A stretch of 18,830 bases of DNA from an uncultured Porphyromonadaceae bacterium (GCA_900548875.1 URMA01000060.1:1-18830), one strand, 5' to 3'; shown: positions 8,394-17,180, numbered from the stretch's first letter. Notes: a model not told the origin generated them from the sequence alone. A program made the numbers and translations.

Positions 8394-9380
8394 ATGAAAA
8401 CTAAAATTTTACTTTCATTGGCTTTGGCCTTTAGTTCTGTTTGTGCATTTGCAGCAGACGAAAATGTTACACCAAGTTTCTATCAATTTGATTCAATGGA
8501 ACCGGGACAAGTTGATTTTTTCAAATATTCGGCAAATGGCAGTAATCCCGCTCAACCATATCCGGAAGACAGATTGATTGATGGTGGTTTTGCTGTTCTT
8601 GGTGGTGGACAGGTGAAAACTGATGATCAGACTCAAATTGATGGTATGAACAAAGGTTGCCACATCGTTTCATCTGAGTTTGGTAATATGTTGCTGATTA
8701 AGGGTAATGGCAGTACAGAAGCTCCGGAATTGGAAAGTGCAGCGGCACTAGGCGGTTATTTGGTATTTAATATGTATACTGACAAAACATTTCCAGTTAA
8801 TACTCCGGTTCGTTTTAAATTTGTGATGAAAGTTGTGGGTGAACCATTGACAGCGGATGCAAAAATCAGTATTTTTAATGCCGGTGGCGGTACATCTGCA
8901 ATACCTCTTCCTTCGACTATTTGCTATACAGCAATTGATACAAAATGGTGGCCAGTTATAGCTGATTTGGATGTATCTTCTATTACAGGTATTGAGGATA
9001 AATTGCCGTTGCGTATGAAATTTGAATATCCGGCTAATTGTTTGGCAAATCGTGCTATTTATTTTGCTGCAATTCAGTTTACTGCAAATCCATCTGATGA
9101 ATGTCCAGAATTTGATCCGATGTTTGACGGTTGGGACAATCCTGACGGTTCTGAAGCTTCAGTTTCTTCAATTGACAATAGTGCTGCTGGTTTTGTTACA
9201 TGGGACAAGCAAAACATTTATTTGAATAATATGAAACTTGGTAGCAATGTTTCTGTATATTCATTAAATGGATCATTAGTAAAGAGTGTAACTGTTTCTG
9301 ATACCTTTATGGAAATTAATCTTCCTCAAGGTTTCTATGTGGTTAAATTTGGCAATAAAGCAACAAAAGTTGTTCTTTAA
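8394..9380 (+). CDS. Secreted protein of unrecognised family, paralogue B, with T9SS-like C-terminal tail
   Basis: A 328-residue protein clearly homologous to its upstream neighbour over the whole length; no family is recognised. The signal peptide probably ends at residue 20 (CAFA/ADE), with no lipobox in the cleavage region. Blocks shared with paralogue A include QPYPED, NKGCHIV, FNMYTDKTFP, the KWWPV-x-x-DL segment and the tail motifs NIYLNNMKLGS and VYSLNGSLVKS. The protein ends in TKVVL, again like a T9SS sorting domain. The N-terminal domain has drifted more than the tail, which suggests an old duplication with possible specialisation. It is the first gene after the second operator-promoter and leads into the GH18-SusC-SusD operon across a hairpin, so it is probably the most abundantly transcribed product of that unit. 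The role is unknown; glycan binding at the cell surface is a guess from context. Confidence 0.9.
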   Translation: MKTKILLSLALAFSSVCAFAADENVTPSFYQFDSMEPGQVDFFKYSANGSNPAQPYPEDRLIDGGFAVLGGGQVKTDDQTQIDGMNKGCHIVSSEFGNMLLIKGNGSTEAPELESAAALGGYLVFNMYTDKTFPVNTPVRFKFVMKVVGEPLTADAKISIFNAGGGTSAIPLPSTICYTAIDTKWWPVIADLDVSSITGIEDKLPLRMKFEYPANCLANRAIYFAAIQFTANPSDECPEFDPMFDGWDNPDGSEASVSSIDNSAAGFVTWDKQNIYLNNMKLGSNVSVYSLNGSLVKSVTVSDTFMEINLPQGFYVVKFGNKATKVVL

Positions 9381-9394
9381 TAATGAAAAAAATA

Positions 9395-9424
9395 TAAGAT
9401 AGGGTCGTGTATGGCCCTGTCTTA
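9395..9424 (+). terminator. Hairpin between paralogue B and the GH18-like gene; probable attenuator or processing site
   Basis: A 12-bp stem (9395-9406 with 9413-9424, two G-U pairs in RNA) closes a 6-nt loop. It lacks a real T-tract downstream (TTTAACC), so termination should be leaky. No good promoter is visible between it and the ATG at 9473. The downstream operon is therefore best explained by read-through from the promoter of paralogue B, with the hairpin setting a step-down in expression or stabilising the upstream mRNA 3' end. Confidence 0.55.
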
Positions 9425-9472
9425 TTTAACCTAACAAAAAAACTATTTTTAAAGCCTTAAAATTATAAATTG

Positions 9473-12025
9473 ATGAAGCTTAAAACAATTTTGTTGGCTG
9501 CTTGCTCTCTGTTTTGCAGCTTGTCGGCTTTTTCGCAGACAACGAATTATGCGTTACGTTTTAATGGTGACGGTAAAGTGGATTGTGGCAGTATTCCTGA
9601 AATAGACGGTAGTGCGCTTTATTCCGTACAGTTTTTGATGAATCCCAGTGAATGGATTCAGAATTCTTATATTTTCAAACGAGGTTCTGGTGCTGATGAG
9701 TTTTCGTTACGTCTTGGTACTCAGGGGGAATTGTTGTTTAAAAACGGTGCAATTGAAAAAAAAATAGCAAGTGATGTGTCTGTTGATGCTTGGACACAGA
9801 TTACAGTTTCTGCTTTTAATAATGGAATAGATGTATGGGTTGCAGGAAATAAAACCTGGTATCCGGAAGTGACGGGAGCTGTTGTTCCAGCTTCTGCGGC
9901 ATCATTGGTATTGGGTGAGAATTTTAAAGGAAGAATTGATGAATTCCGCATATGGAATACTGAGATGCCAAGTGCTGAAGAAGATAATTTGGCATTTCGA
10001 AATACGGTAAACAAATTTCATCCAAAATATGACGATTTAATCCTGTATTATAAATTTGATCAAAATTTATGTGAGGATATTGTAGATTATAAGTATAATC
10101 ATCATGGAAAACCGGTCAATGCTGTTCGTGAAGCTGTTACCGATAATGAGTACTTTAAATATCGGGTAGTTAGTGGTTATTCTTCGTTTGTTCGTCATTG
10201 TGACCGTTTACAGATTGACCGCGATATGCACTTGCTGACAAATGATCTCATATTTCTTGATGCTCAGGTGAACGGATATACCGGTGAAGTGACAATGACA
10301 TATCCTGATAACCAGGGAGTTTTGACAAATGCCGAATTGCTGACTGAGTATGAAGGCAGGAGCGGAGTAATACGTTTCAAGGGTGGAAATACGGGTATGA
10401 ATGTCGGGAAAGAAGTGCTTCGTACTTCTACAGGTTTGCCGTCATTTAATACGGGAACCATAGAAATGTGGTTGAATATCAATAATTGGGTTGAAAATTC
10501 ATATATCTTTAATAAAAGTGATGAAACTCATCAGTTCGCTGTTCGTTTGGGAAAAGAGGCGGACAAAGCTTTGTTGGTGGAAGTGAACGGTTATGTTTAC
10601 ACTTTCAATAATGCATTGAAAAATGAAGGATGGGAGCATATTGCTGTTGTGATCGCGTCGACTACGGGTCGTGCAAATGCTCGTATACGTTTGGTTACAG
10701 GTGAAGGCAGTAGTACGGTTTATGCCAGTGATATTGTAGCTCCTGAAGTTGACGACTTTACTATCTTGGATACTCAGGCCGAAGCTGTTATAGGTGAAAG
10801 TTTCGATGGTTGTATCGATGAATGCATGGTATGGGGAATGGTACGGACTGCTGATAAGGTTGCTCTTGATGCTAAAGGCGAAACGAGCGACCTTACTTTC
10901 CCTGGAGGTGGTGACGGCGCTATTTATCTATTATCCTACTGGAAATTTGATAATGCAGAAAATCCGGGACTTGATACTCGTAGCTGGAAAAATATGTTAA
11001 ATGAGATTCGAGAGTTATATAAAGATTACAGAGGGTATAAGATTCGCTTGGGACTCATCTCTTCTGAAGCGGAAAATGGCAACAAGGTGTGGCCAAATAA
11101 TATAAGCCGTTCTGAATGGCGTCAAAATTTGGTGAATGGAATAAAGGAACTTCTACCGTATTGTGACGGTGTTGACATTGACTTTGAATGGTTGTATAGC
11201 GGTGATTCTCGTTGGGATACTGGTTATGGACCGATGGTTGAAGAAGTTCGTGCGGCTGTGCCTTCAGACAAAGTATTTTCAGTGTCGCTTCATCCGGTTG
11301 CCTACTATTTGCCAAAAAAATATCTTGATATGCCTGATTATTATACTATGCAGATATACGGACCGCAAAAGACATATTTCTTATATGACAATTATGTTAA
11401 TGCCTACAACTCTTTTATTGCATGGGGATACCCGAAAGAAAAAATTGGCATGTCGTTCCCAACAACAGCAACAACAGGCTCAAATGTTAGCGGTTATAAA
11501 AATATAGTCGCTGCAAATCCGGATTTGTCGGAAGATGCCAACACGGCAATGATGAACGGGGTTGAATACACATTTAATGGTGTAACTTGCGTCAAGGATA
11601 AGATGAAATTCATTTTAGAAAAGAATTCAGGCACAGTTATGTATTTTGACATGGGTAACGATCAGGCGGTTTCAGATCCGTTGAGTTTAATTCGTGCAGC
11701 GAATTCCATTATTTCGTCGAATGTTGACATTGTTGTGACAGACATCAATGATATTCCGGGTTCGGTACAACAACCTTCACTGGTTGAAAAAAAAACTATT
11801 AACTTGTTTTTAGACTATTCTGCTAGTCAATTAAAGGTTAAATCCTTGTCTTGTGGAGATTTGAACGAGTTGAAAGTATATACTTCTTCTGGAATGTTGG
11901 TGTTAACTGCAAAACTGTCGGGCGTTGAACAGTATGTATCAGTTGGTGCATTGCCCGCTGGAGTATATGTGGTGACAGTTAAGGCTGGAACTGATTATGA
12001 AACATTTAAAATCTGTAAAAAATAA
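9473..12025 (+). CDS. Secreted GH18-like protein with two LamG domains and T9SS-like tail (possible endo-beta-N-acetylglucosaminidase)
   Basis: An 850-residue exported protein. Signal peptide with likely cleavage before Gln22 (SAFS/QTT); LamG-like jellyroll 1 (about 24-195); a linking beta-rich stretch I do not recognise (about 205-295); LamG-like jellyroll 2 (about 296-490, sharing the N-SYIF and RLG pattern with the first); a GH18 region (about 500-760) with the diagnostic DGVDIDFEW, giving D565, D568, D570 and putative acid E572; later barrel strands MQIYG, KIGMSFP and GTVMYFDMG; and a sorting-type tail (about 770-850). GH18 enzymes cut beta-1,4 bonds after GlcNAc by substrate-assisted catalysis; in PULs many are endoglycosidases acting on N-glycans or other host glycans, others are binding proteins. 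ATG 9473 is chosen over TTG 9470. It is 15 bp upstream of SusC, so co-transcribed. The barrel looks short before D565. Confidence 0.82.
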   Translation: MKLKTILLAACSLFCSLSAFSQTTNYALRFNGDGKVDCGSIPEIDGSALYSVQFLMNPSEWIQNSYIFKRGSGADEFSLRLGTQGELLFKNGAIEKKIASDVSVDAWTQITVSAFNNGIDVWVAGNKTWYPEVTGAVVPASAASLVLGENFKGRIDEFRIWNTEMPSAEEDNLAFRNTVNKFHPKYDDLILYYKFDQNLCEDIVDYKYNHHGKPVNAVREAVTDNEYFKYRVVSGYSSFVRHCDRLQIDRDMHLLTNDLIFLDAQVNGYTGEVTMTYPDNQGVLTNAELLTEYEGRSGVIRFKGGNTGMNVGKEVLRTSTGLPSFNTGTIEMWLNINNWVENSYIFNKSDETHQFAVRLGKEADKALLVEVNGYVYTFNNALKNEGWEHIAVVIASTTGRANARIRLVTGEGSSTVYASDIVAPEVDDFTILDTQAEAVIGESFDGCIDECMVWGMVRTADKVALDAKGETSDLTFPGGGDGAIYLLSYWKFDNAENPGLDTRSWKNMLNEIRELYKDYRGYKIRLGLISSEAENGNKVWPNNISRSEWRQNLVNGIKELLPYCDGVDIDFEWLYSGDSRWDTGYGPMVEEVRAAVPSDKVFSVSLHPVAYYLPKKYLDMPDYYTMQIYGPQKTYFLYDNYVNAYNSFIAWGYPKEKIGMSFPTTATTGSNVSGYKNIVAANPDLSEDANTAMMNGVEYTFNGVTCVKDKMKFILEKNSGTVMYFDMGNDQAVSDPLSLIRAANSIISSNVDIVVTDINDIPGSVQQPSLVEKKTINLFLDYSASQLKVKSLSCGDLNELKVYTSSGMLVLTAKLSGVEQYVSVGALPAGVYVVTVKAGTDYETFKICKK

Positions 12026-12040
12026 TAAACCTTAAAATTT

Positions 12041-15000
12041 ATGAACGTTGAATTGAAAAGCTTCTGCAGGAATGCCTTGTTGATTCTTGCCGTGCTGTGT
12101 TTGAGTTTGCCTGCTTATGCTCAAGGTATAAAGGTAAAAGGGCAGGTTAAAGATGCAAATGAGCCGTTGATGGGAGTAACTGTTATGGTTGAAGGAACTA
12201 ATACTGTAACAGCAACAGACCTTGATGGTAATTATATGATTACGGTTCCGAATAAAAATTCTGTATTGGTATTTTCTTATATCGGATATCAAAAGAAATC
12301 AGTGAAGGTTAATGGTAAGACTGTTATCAATGTTACGATGGAAGATGATTCCCAACTTTTGGATGAAGTTGTCGTAATCGGTTATGGTAGCGTCAAAAAA
12401 AGTGATGTAACCGGTGCCATTACATCTTTGAAGCCTGAAGATATGGAGGCCTCTACTGCTTCCGGTTTGGACGGTCTGTTGCAAGGTAAGGTTGCAGGTC
12501 TTGTTGTCGGTACGACAAATACAACTCCAGGTGCCGCTTCTTCAATTACTATCCGTGGTGCAAGTTCTCTTCGTGGAGATAACCAGCCGCTGTACGTAAT
12601 TGACAATATTCCGCAGGCTTCAACGGGCGAGTTTGCTTCTTCTGCATTCGGTAATGATGACTATCAGACAGCTGCGGATCCATTAAGCAGCTTGAACCCT
12701 CAAGATATTGAAAGCATTGAGGTTTTGAAGGATGCGTCGGCAACAGCTATTTATGGTTCTCGTGGTGCGAACGGTGTAATCCTCATTACTACGAAAAAAG
12801 GTAAATCCGGAAAACCTCGCGTTAGTGTGAACGCGAATTTTACGATTGCAAATGCTACTCGTTTGTATGATATGCTGAATTTAAGTGATTATGCTGATTA
12901 TCGTAATTTACAATCTGGACCGGATGACCGTCAGTTCTTCAAAGAAGGTAACGAAGTTCGCTATATTTTCTCAGGTGGAAAATATGATGCAAATGATCCT
13001 GAAACATATCGCGTACTGACTGAACGCGATTGGCAGCGTGAAATTTATCGTTCTGCTTTCTCTCAAAGTTATGCGATGCAGGTAAATGGAGGTAGTGAAA
13101 ATGTGAAGTATTTTGTGTCAGCATCATTTAAAGATATAAATGGTATTGTAAAGCAGACAGGTTTGAAGCAAGGTGACTTGCGTGCAAACTTATCAATGAA
13201 CTTGTCAAAAACTGTGACTGCTGATCTTTCTTTGAGTGGTTCACTTAAGCAGAATGACATGATGTCGGGTAGTAATGCTAATGGAGGTGCACAAGGATCC
13301 GTTTCTGTAACAGCTATTACATCTCAGCCATTTGAATATCCGGCTGATGACCCATCATTGAGTGGTACAAACGGTATGGAAAAACGTATCACTGTATTCA
13401 GTTGGCTGAATGATTATGATGACCAGACAAGTGAAAATGCTTTTCGTGCTTCATTGGATTTGAAATGGAAGATTTGGGACGGATTGACTTATAGTTTGCG
13501 TGCCGGAGGTAACTTGCGTGATGAATACCGTGCTCGTTGGTTCGGTTTGGAAACATTCCGTGGAAACAATGACCAGGGGGCTCTTGGTACAACTGATTTA
13601 AAACAATGGAACGTGACTGTTGAAAATATGTTCAACTACCACAAGACTTTTGACCGAATTTTGGATTTGGATGTTGTGGCCGCTGTTACATATGATGACT
13701 ATAATTTCTTGAACAAATTGATTCAGGGACGTCAGTTCTCGAATTTTAGTTTTGGCGTCGACGGTATGCATATGGCTGAGAAGATTTCGTATTTGGAACC
13801 TGTTCAGCGTGATTATCAGTTGCTCTCATATTTGGGCCGTGCGAATCTTTCTTTCCTTGACGGTCGTTATTTGGCTACTGCATCGTTTCGTGCAGATGGT
13901 TCCAGTCGGTTTAAACGTGGACATCGCTGGGCGTATTTCCCGTCGTTTTCTTTAGCATGGCGTATAGAACAGGAAAACTTTATAAAAGATAATGTAAACT
14001 GGCTTGACCAGTTAAAACTTAGAGTCGGTTACGGACAAACTGGTAATTCTGCAATTGATCCATACAGCAGTTTCTCAAATTATAGCCAGATAATTGATTA
14101 TGCGACAGCTACAGGTGACAAGGTTTTGGCATTGGCTGTTGATAAGCTCCAAAATGAAGGCCTGACTTGGGAGACTACAGAATCGTGGAATGTTGGTCTA
14201 GATTTTGGTGTTCTTAAAAACCGCTTGAGAGGTTCTTTCGATTTCTATAATAAATCGACTAAGGATTTGTTGATTTCTCGTATGTTACCTTTATCAGCAG
14301 GTTATACAAGCGTATATTACAATTCGGGAAATATGCTGAACCGTGGTGTTGAATTCAGCCTCGAAGCAGATATTATCCATACAAAGAACTTCACATGGAC
14401 ATTTGGTGGTAATATCGGTAAGAATAAGGCTAAGATCATGGAACTTGGTGTCTCTCAGGGAACATTTGGTTATGGCGAACTTGAAAACATCTATGCTTAT
14501 GAAGGAAACTCGTTGGGCAACCATTTTGGTAATGCACACTTATTCTGGGTAGGTCATGAGCCAGGCTTGTTTATTGGCTATAAGACAGATGGCATTGTTC
14601 AAGAGTCGGACCTCCCGGAAAATGGTGGAAATTATAATGTTGTTCAAGATTTGTCAACCGGTGGAAAACCGCAGGCTGGAGATATTAAAATCATAGACCA
14701 GAATGGTGATGGGAAAATCAATACCGATGACCGTGTTATAATTGGTAATCCTAACCCTAAGTTTACATATGGTTTCCAAACTCGTTTTTCTTGGAAGGAT
14801 TTGAGTCTTTCTGCTCAATTTAATGGAGTTTACGGAAAAGATTTGATAAATACGAATACTCGTTATCAGGCAATTCCAAATAAGACTGGAGGTAATTTGC
14901 GTACTGAGTCATGGCAAAATGTCTGGACTCCAGAGAATACTTCTGGAACATATCCGCGTGTTAATTATACATTGCCAACACCGGCAGTTTTGGATATGTA

Positions 15001-15256
15001 TGTTGAAGATGCCAGCTTTTTGCGCTGTACGGACATTACTTTGGCGTACAACATACCAAATAAGGTGTTAAAAAAGAGTGGATTTGAATCAATTAATGTA
15101 TTCGCTTCGGTGAAGAATGCATTTATTATTACGAATTATAGTGGTTATGATCCAGAAGTCAATACTTTCGCATTTGATGGTTTGCGCCCAGGAGTTGATA
15201 TGAGTTCATTCCCACATGCCCGTTCATTCATATTTGGTCTCAATGTCTCATTTTAA
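12041..15256 (+). CDS. SusC/RagA-family TonB-dependent outer-membrane transporter
   Basis: A 1071-residue outer-membrane protein that imports oligosaccharides using energy from TonB-ExbBD. It has a signal peptide (cleavage after AYA27), a carboxypeptidase-regulatory-like domain (about 30-105, GVTVMVEGTN and TDLDGNY), a TonB box near residue 108 (DEVVVIGYGSVKKSDVTG), and a plug with ITIRGASSLRGDNQPLYVID and the SusC-family segment SIEVLKDASATAIYGSRGA, followed by a 22-strand barrel ending in the typical terminal Phe (FIFGLNVSF). Length and order are normal for the family. The SusD-like gene follows after 12 bp, so the two form one translational unit and one complex in which SusD is the lid over this barrel. 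Substrate specificity cannot be read from it; the neighbouring GH18 and sulfatase suggest a GlcNAc-containing, possibly sulfated glycan. Confidence 0.97.
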   Translation: MNVELKSFCRNALLILAVLCLSLPAYAQGIKVKGQVKDANEPLMGVTVMVEGTNTVTATDLDGNYMITVPNKNSVLVFSYIGYQKKSVKVNGKTVINVTMEDDSQLLDEVVVIGYGSVKKSDVTGAITSLKPEDMEASTASGLDGLLQGKVAGLVVGTTNTTPGAASSITIRGASSLRGDNQPLYVIDNIPQASTGEFASSAFGNDDYQTAADPLSSLNPQDIESIEVLKDASATAIYGSRGANGVILITTKKGKSGKPRVSVNANFTIANATRLYDMLNLSDYADYRNLQSGPDDRQFFKEGNEVRYIFSGGKYDANDPETYRVLTERDWQREIYRSAFSQSYAMQVNGGSENVKYFVSASFKDINGIVKQTGLKQGDLRANLSMNLSKTVTADLSLSGSLKQNDMMSGSNANGGAQGSVSVTAITSQPFEYPADDPSLSGTNGMEKRITVFSWLNDYDDQTSENAFRASLDLKWKIWDGLTYSLRAGGNLRDEYRARWFGLETFRGNNDQGALGTTDLKQWNVTVENMFNYHKTFDRILDLDVVAAVTYDDYNFLNKLIQGRQFSNFSFGVDGMHMAEKISYLEPVQRDYQLLSYLGRANLSFLDGRYLATASFRADGSSRFKRGHRWAYFPSFSLAWRIEQENFIKDNVNWLDQLKLRVGYGQTGNSAIDPYSSFSNYSQIIDYATATGDKVLALAVDKLQNEGLTWETTESWNVGLDFGVLKNRLRGSFDFYNKSTKDLLISRMLPLSAGYTSVYYNSGNMLNRGVEFSLEADIIHTKNFTWTFGGNIGKNKAKIMELGVSQGTFGYGELENIYAYEGNSLGNHFGNAHLFWVGHEPGLFIGYKTDGIVQESDLPENGGNYNVVQDLSTGGKPQAGDIKIIDQNGDGKINTDDRVIIGNPNPKFTYGFQTRFSWKDLSLSAQFNGVYGKDLINTNTRYQAIPNKTGGNLRTESWQNVWTPENTSGTYPRVNYTLPTPAVLDMYVEDASFLRCTDITLAYNIPNKVLKKSGFESINVFASVKNAFIITNYSGYDPEVNTFAFDGLRPGVDMSSFPHARSFIFGLNVSF

Positions 15257-15268
15257 TCTTAAATAGCG

Positions 15269-17098
15269 ATGAAATTAACAAAATATATATTAGTATTTGG
15301 TCTTTCTTTGTCTTTGTTCTCTTGCGAAGATTGGTTGGACGAAAATCCGAAATATTCGGTTGACAATACTGTCATATTCTCGTCAGAGGAAACTGTACAG
15401 CAGGCTTTGGATGCTTGTTATGGTTATTTGACTACAACAGATGCTTTTGGACAATGCTTATATGAAGTATCGATTGGCGCTTCTGGGCTTTCCTGGTCGC
15501 AAAGTAATGGATCGGAACAGGACCTGACTGCTTCTTTGCGGGCAACTCCAGCCAGTGATGTCATTAATAATGCTTGGAGAGGACTTTATAAGACAATTCA
15601 AGAGTGCAATACATTTCTTGTGAATTTGGAAAATGGAACGATTGCAGTTGAAGCAAAACCGGCATATGCTGCACAAGCTTCATTCATAAGAGGTTTATGT
15701 TATTTCTACCTGACAGGTTTTTGGGGAGATGTCCCTTTACGTACAACTCCATCTTCTTCAGATGCTATTGCAGAACCCAAGTCACCTAAATCTACAGTAA
15801 TAAAACAGATAATAGAAGACTGGGAATATGCTTATAACAATCTTTCTGCTGATGGTCAGCATGAAGACGGATATATTGACCATAAGGGGGTTGCTGCCTA
15901 TTTGGCAAAATTGTATTGGCGGACATCTTGTGACCCGGATTTTTCTGCTCAAAAAACAGAGAATTTGACACTTGCAAAACAATATTGTGATGAAGTTTAT
16001 GGAAAATATTCGTTGCAGCCTAAGTATGCAGATTTGTTTGTCAATCATGTACAAGCTTCTCCGGAAGTGATTTTTCAATTGAATTTCACAACAAGTTCAG
16101 ATCATGCTTGGAATCGTTTGAACTGGGTATTTGCTGCTGATAATTATTCGAACGGAACAGCTTATCAACGTGTGCGTGCAACAAAGGCTTTTCATGATTT
16201 CTTCCGTGGAACATATAAGGGTGATCCTCGTTACGATGCGACATTCCTTACTCGTTGGTACGATGCAAAGAAAGGCAGTAAATATCATTTGGTGAGTGAT
16301 TCTGTTTATGCTTACCCGAATAAAGCTTATAAGACAAAGACGACAAGTCGTTATGTTGATGCTGTTGCAACAATACCTTACGACCAGTTTGCGGATCCGA
16401 AGAATCCGACCGTTGAAGAGCTGAAAGTTTTGCAGGAGCAGTTCTATACGTTGAATACTACGACTGGAGAAAAGAATGTTGTTGATTTAGTAGGTCAATT
16501 TGCAACTTCTGTAGGTGACCATGCCGGTTGGCCGTTGTGGAAAAAACAGACAGATATAAATTGTCAGGCTCAGCAGAGCAATAATAATATCATTTTGTAT
16601 CGTTATGCAGATTTCTTGTTGCTAATGGCTGACGTATATAATGAACTCGACAAATCAGGGGATGCCATCAAGTATGTAAATGAAGTATTGGTTCGCGCTC
16701 GTACTTCTGTTTCTCCGGCTTCTGAACAGCCGGCAGATTATCCAGCAACAATGGATAAAAATGAACTTCGTAAGAAAATTTATTATGAACGTTTGTTTGA
16801 ACTTGCAGGTGAGCCTGAAATGTACATGGAGGTAAGACGTGGTGGTACTGAAACTTTGGTATGGGCATTGGAAATCGTGAACAATCATAATATTACTTAT
16901 GTGCATTGTGAAGGCGAAGAACAGCATAATAATCCTGACCAACGTTTCCGTGACAGATATTTTGGTAGTGATGCTACGTTCTATGATAAAATAACCGATG
17001 AAAATTTCTTGAAAAAGAATTTGCATTTACCGATTCCTCATGCTGAATTGAGTACAAACGACGGTATGACAACGGCTGATCAGAATTTCGGGTATTAA
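15269..17098 (+). CDS. SusD/RagB-family surface glycan-binding lipoprotein
   Basis: A 609-residue lipoprotein that binds glycan at the cell surface and closes the SusC barrel. The signal peptide ends in a lipobox (LFSC, lipidated C19) followed by acidic residues (EDWLDE), the pattern of the Bacteroidetes lipoprotein export signal for the outer face. Typical SusD helical-repeat segments are present, including SFIRGLCYFYLTGFWGDVPL, the late RYADFLLLMADVYNELDK and the C-terminal YYERLFELAGEPEMYMEVRR. It is somewhat longer than the common 500-570 residues, within the family range. Unlike the other exported proteins in the locus it has no T9SS-like tail. It follows SusC by 12 bp and is closed by a strong terminator. 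Confidence 0.97.
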   Translation: MKLTKYILVFGLSLSLFSCEDWLDENPKYSVDNTVIFSSEETVQQALDACYGYLTTTDAFGQCLYEVSIGASGLSWSQSNGSEQDLTASLRATPASDVINNAWRGLYKTIQECNTFLVNLENGTIAVEAKPAYAAQASFIRGLCYFYLTGFWGDVPLRTTPSSSDAIAEPKSPKSTVIKQIIEDWEYAYNNLSADGQHEDGYIDHKGVAAYLAKLYWRTSCDPDFSAQKTENLTLAKQYCDEVYGKYSLQPKYADLFVNHVQASPEVIFQLNFTTSSDHAWNRLNWVFAADNYSNGTAYQRVRATKAFHDFFRGTYKGDPRYDATFLTRWYDAKKGSKYHLVSDSVYAYPNKAYKTKTTSRYVDAVATIPYDQFADPKNPTVEELKVLQEQFYTLNTTTGEKNVVDLVGQFATSVGDHAGWPLWKKQTDINCQAQQSNNNIILYRYADFLLLMADVYNELDKSGDAIKYVNEVLVRARTSVSPASEQPADYPATMDKNELRKKIYYERLFELAGEPEMYMEVRRGGTETLVWALEIVNNHNITYVHCEGEEQHNNPDQRFRDRYFGSDATFYDKITDENFLKKNLHLPIPHAELSTNDGMTTADQNFGY

Positions 17099-17114
17099 TA
17101 TCAAACTTTAACAG

Positions 17115-17159
17115 AGGATGATTAATTAGAACGGAGAAGTTAATTAATCATCCTTTTTT
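17115..17159 (+). terminator. Rho-independent terminator between SusD and the sulfatase gene
   Basis: A perfect 14-bp stem (17115-17128 with 17141-17154; left arm AGGATGATTAATTA) with a 12-nt loop is followed by a run of six T. Only 21 bp remain before the ATG at 17181, too little for a separate promoter with its leader. The sulfatase is thus either expressed by partial read-through at a lower level than SusC/SusD, or from a promoter inside the susD-like gene. Confidence 0.88.
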
Positions 17160-17180
17160 AATAATAAACAAATTGCTGTT

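Noticed and set aside
9444..9451. TATTTTTA as a -7 box for the GH18-SusC-SusD operon
   Set aside because: It lacks the final G of TAnnTTTG, has no -33 partner or operator-like repeats upstream, and lies in a generally AT-rich stretch.
9470..9472. TTG 9470 as start of the GH18-like gene
   Set aside because: An ATG follows immediately at 9473 and gives the same signal peptide; TTG starts are rare.
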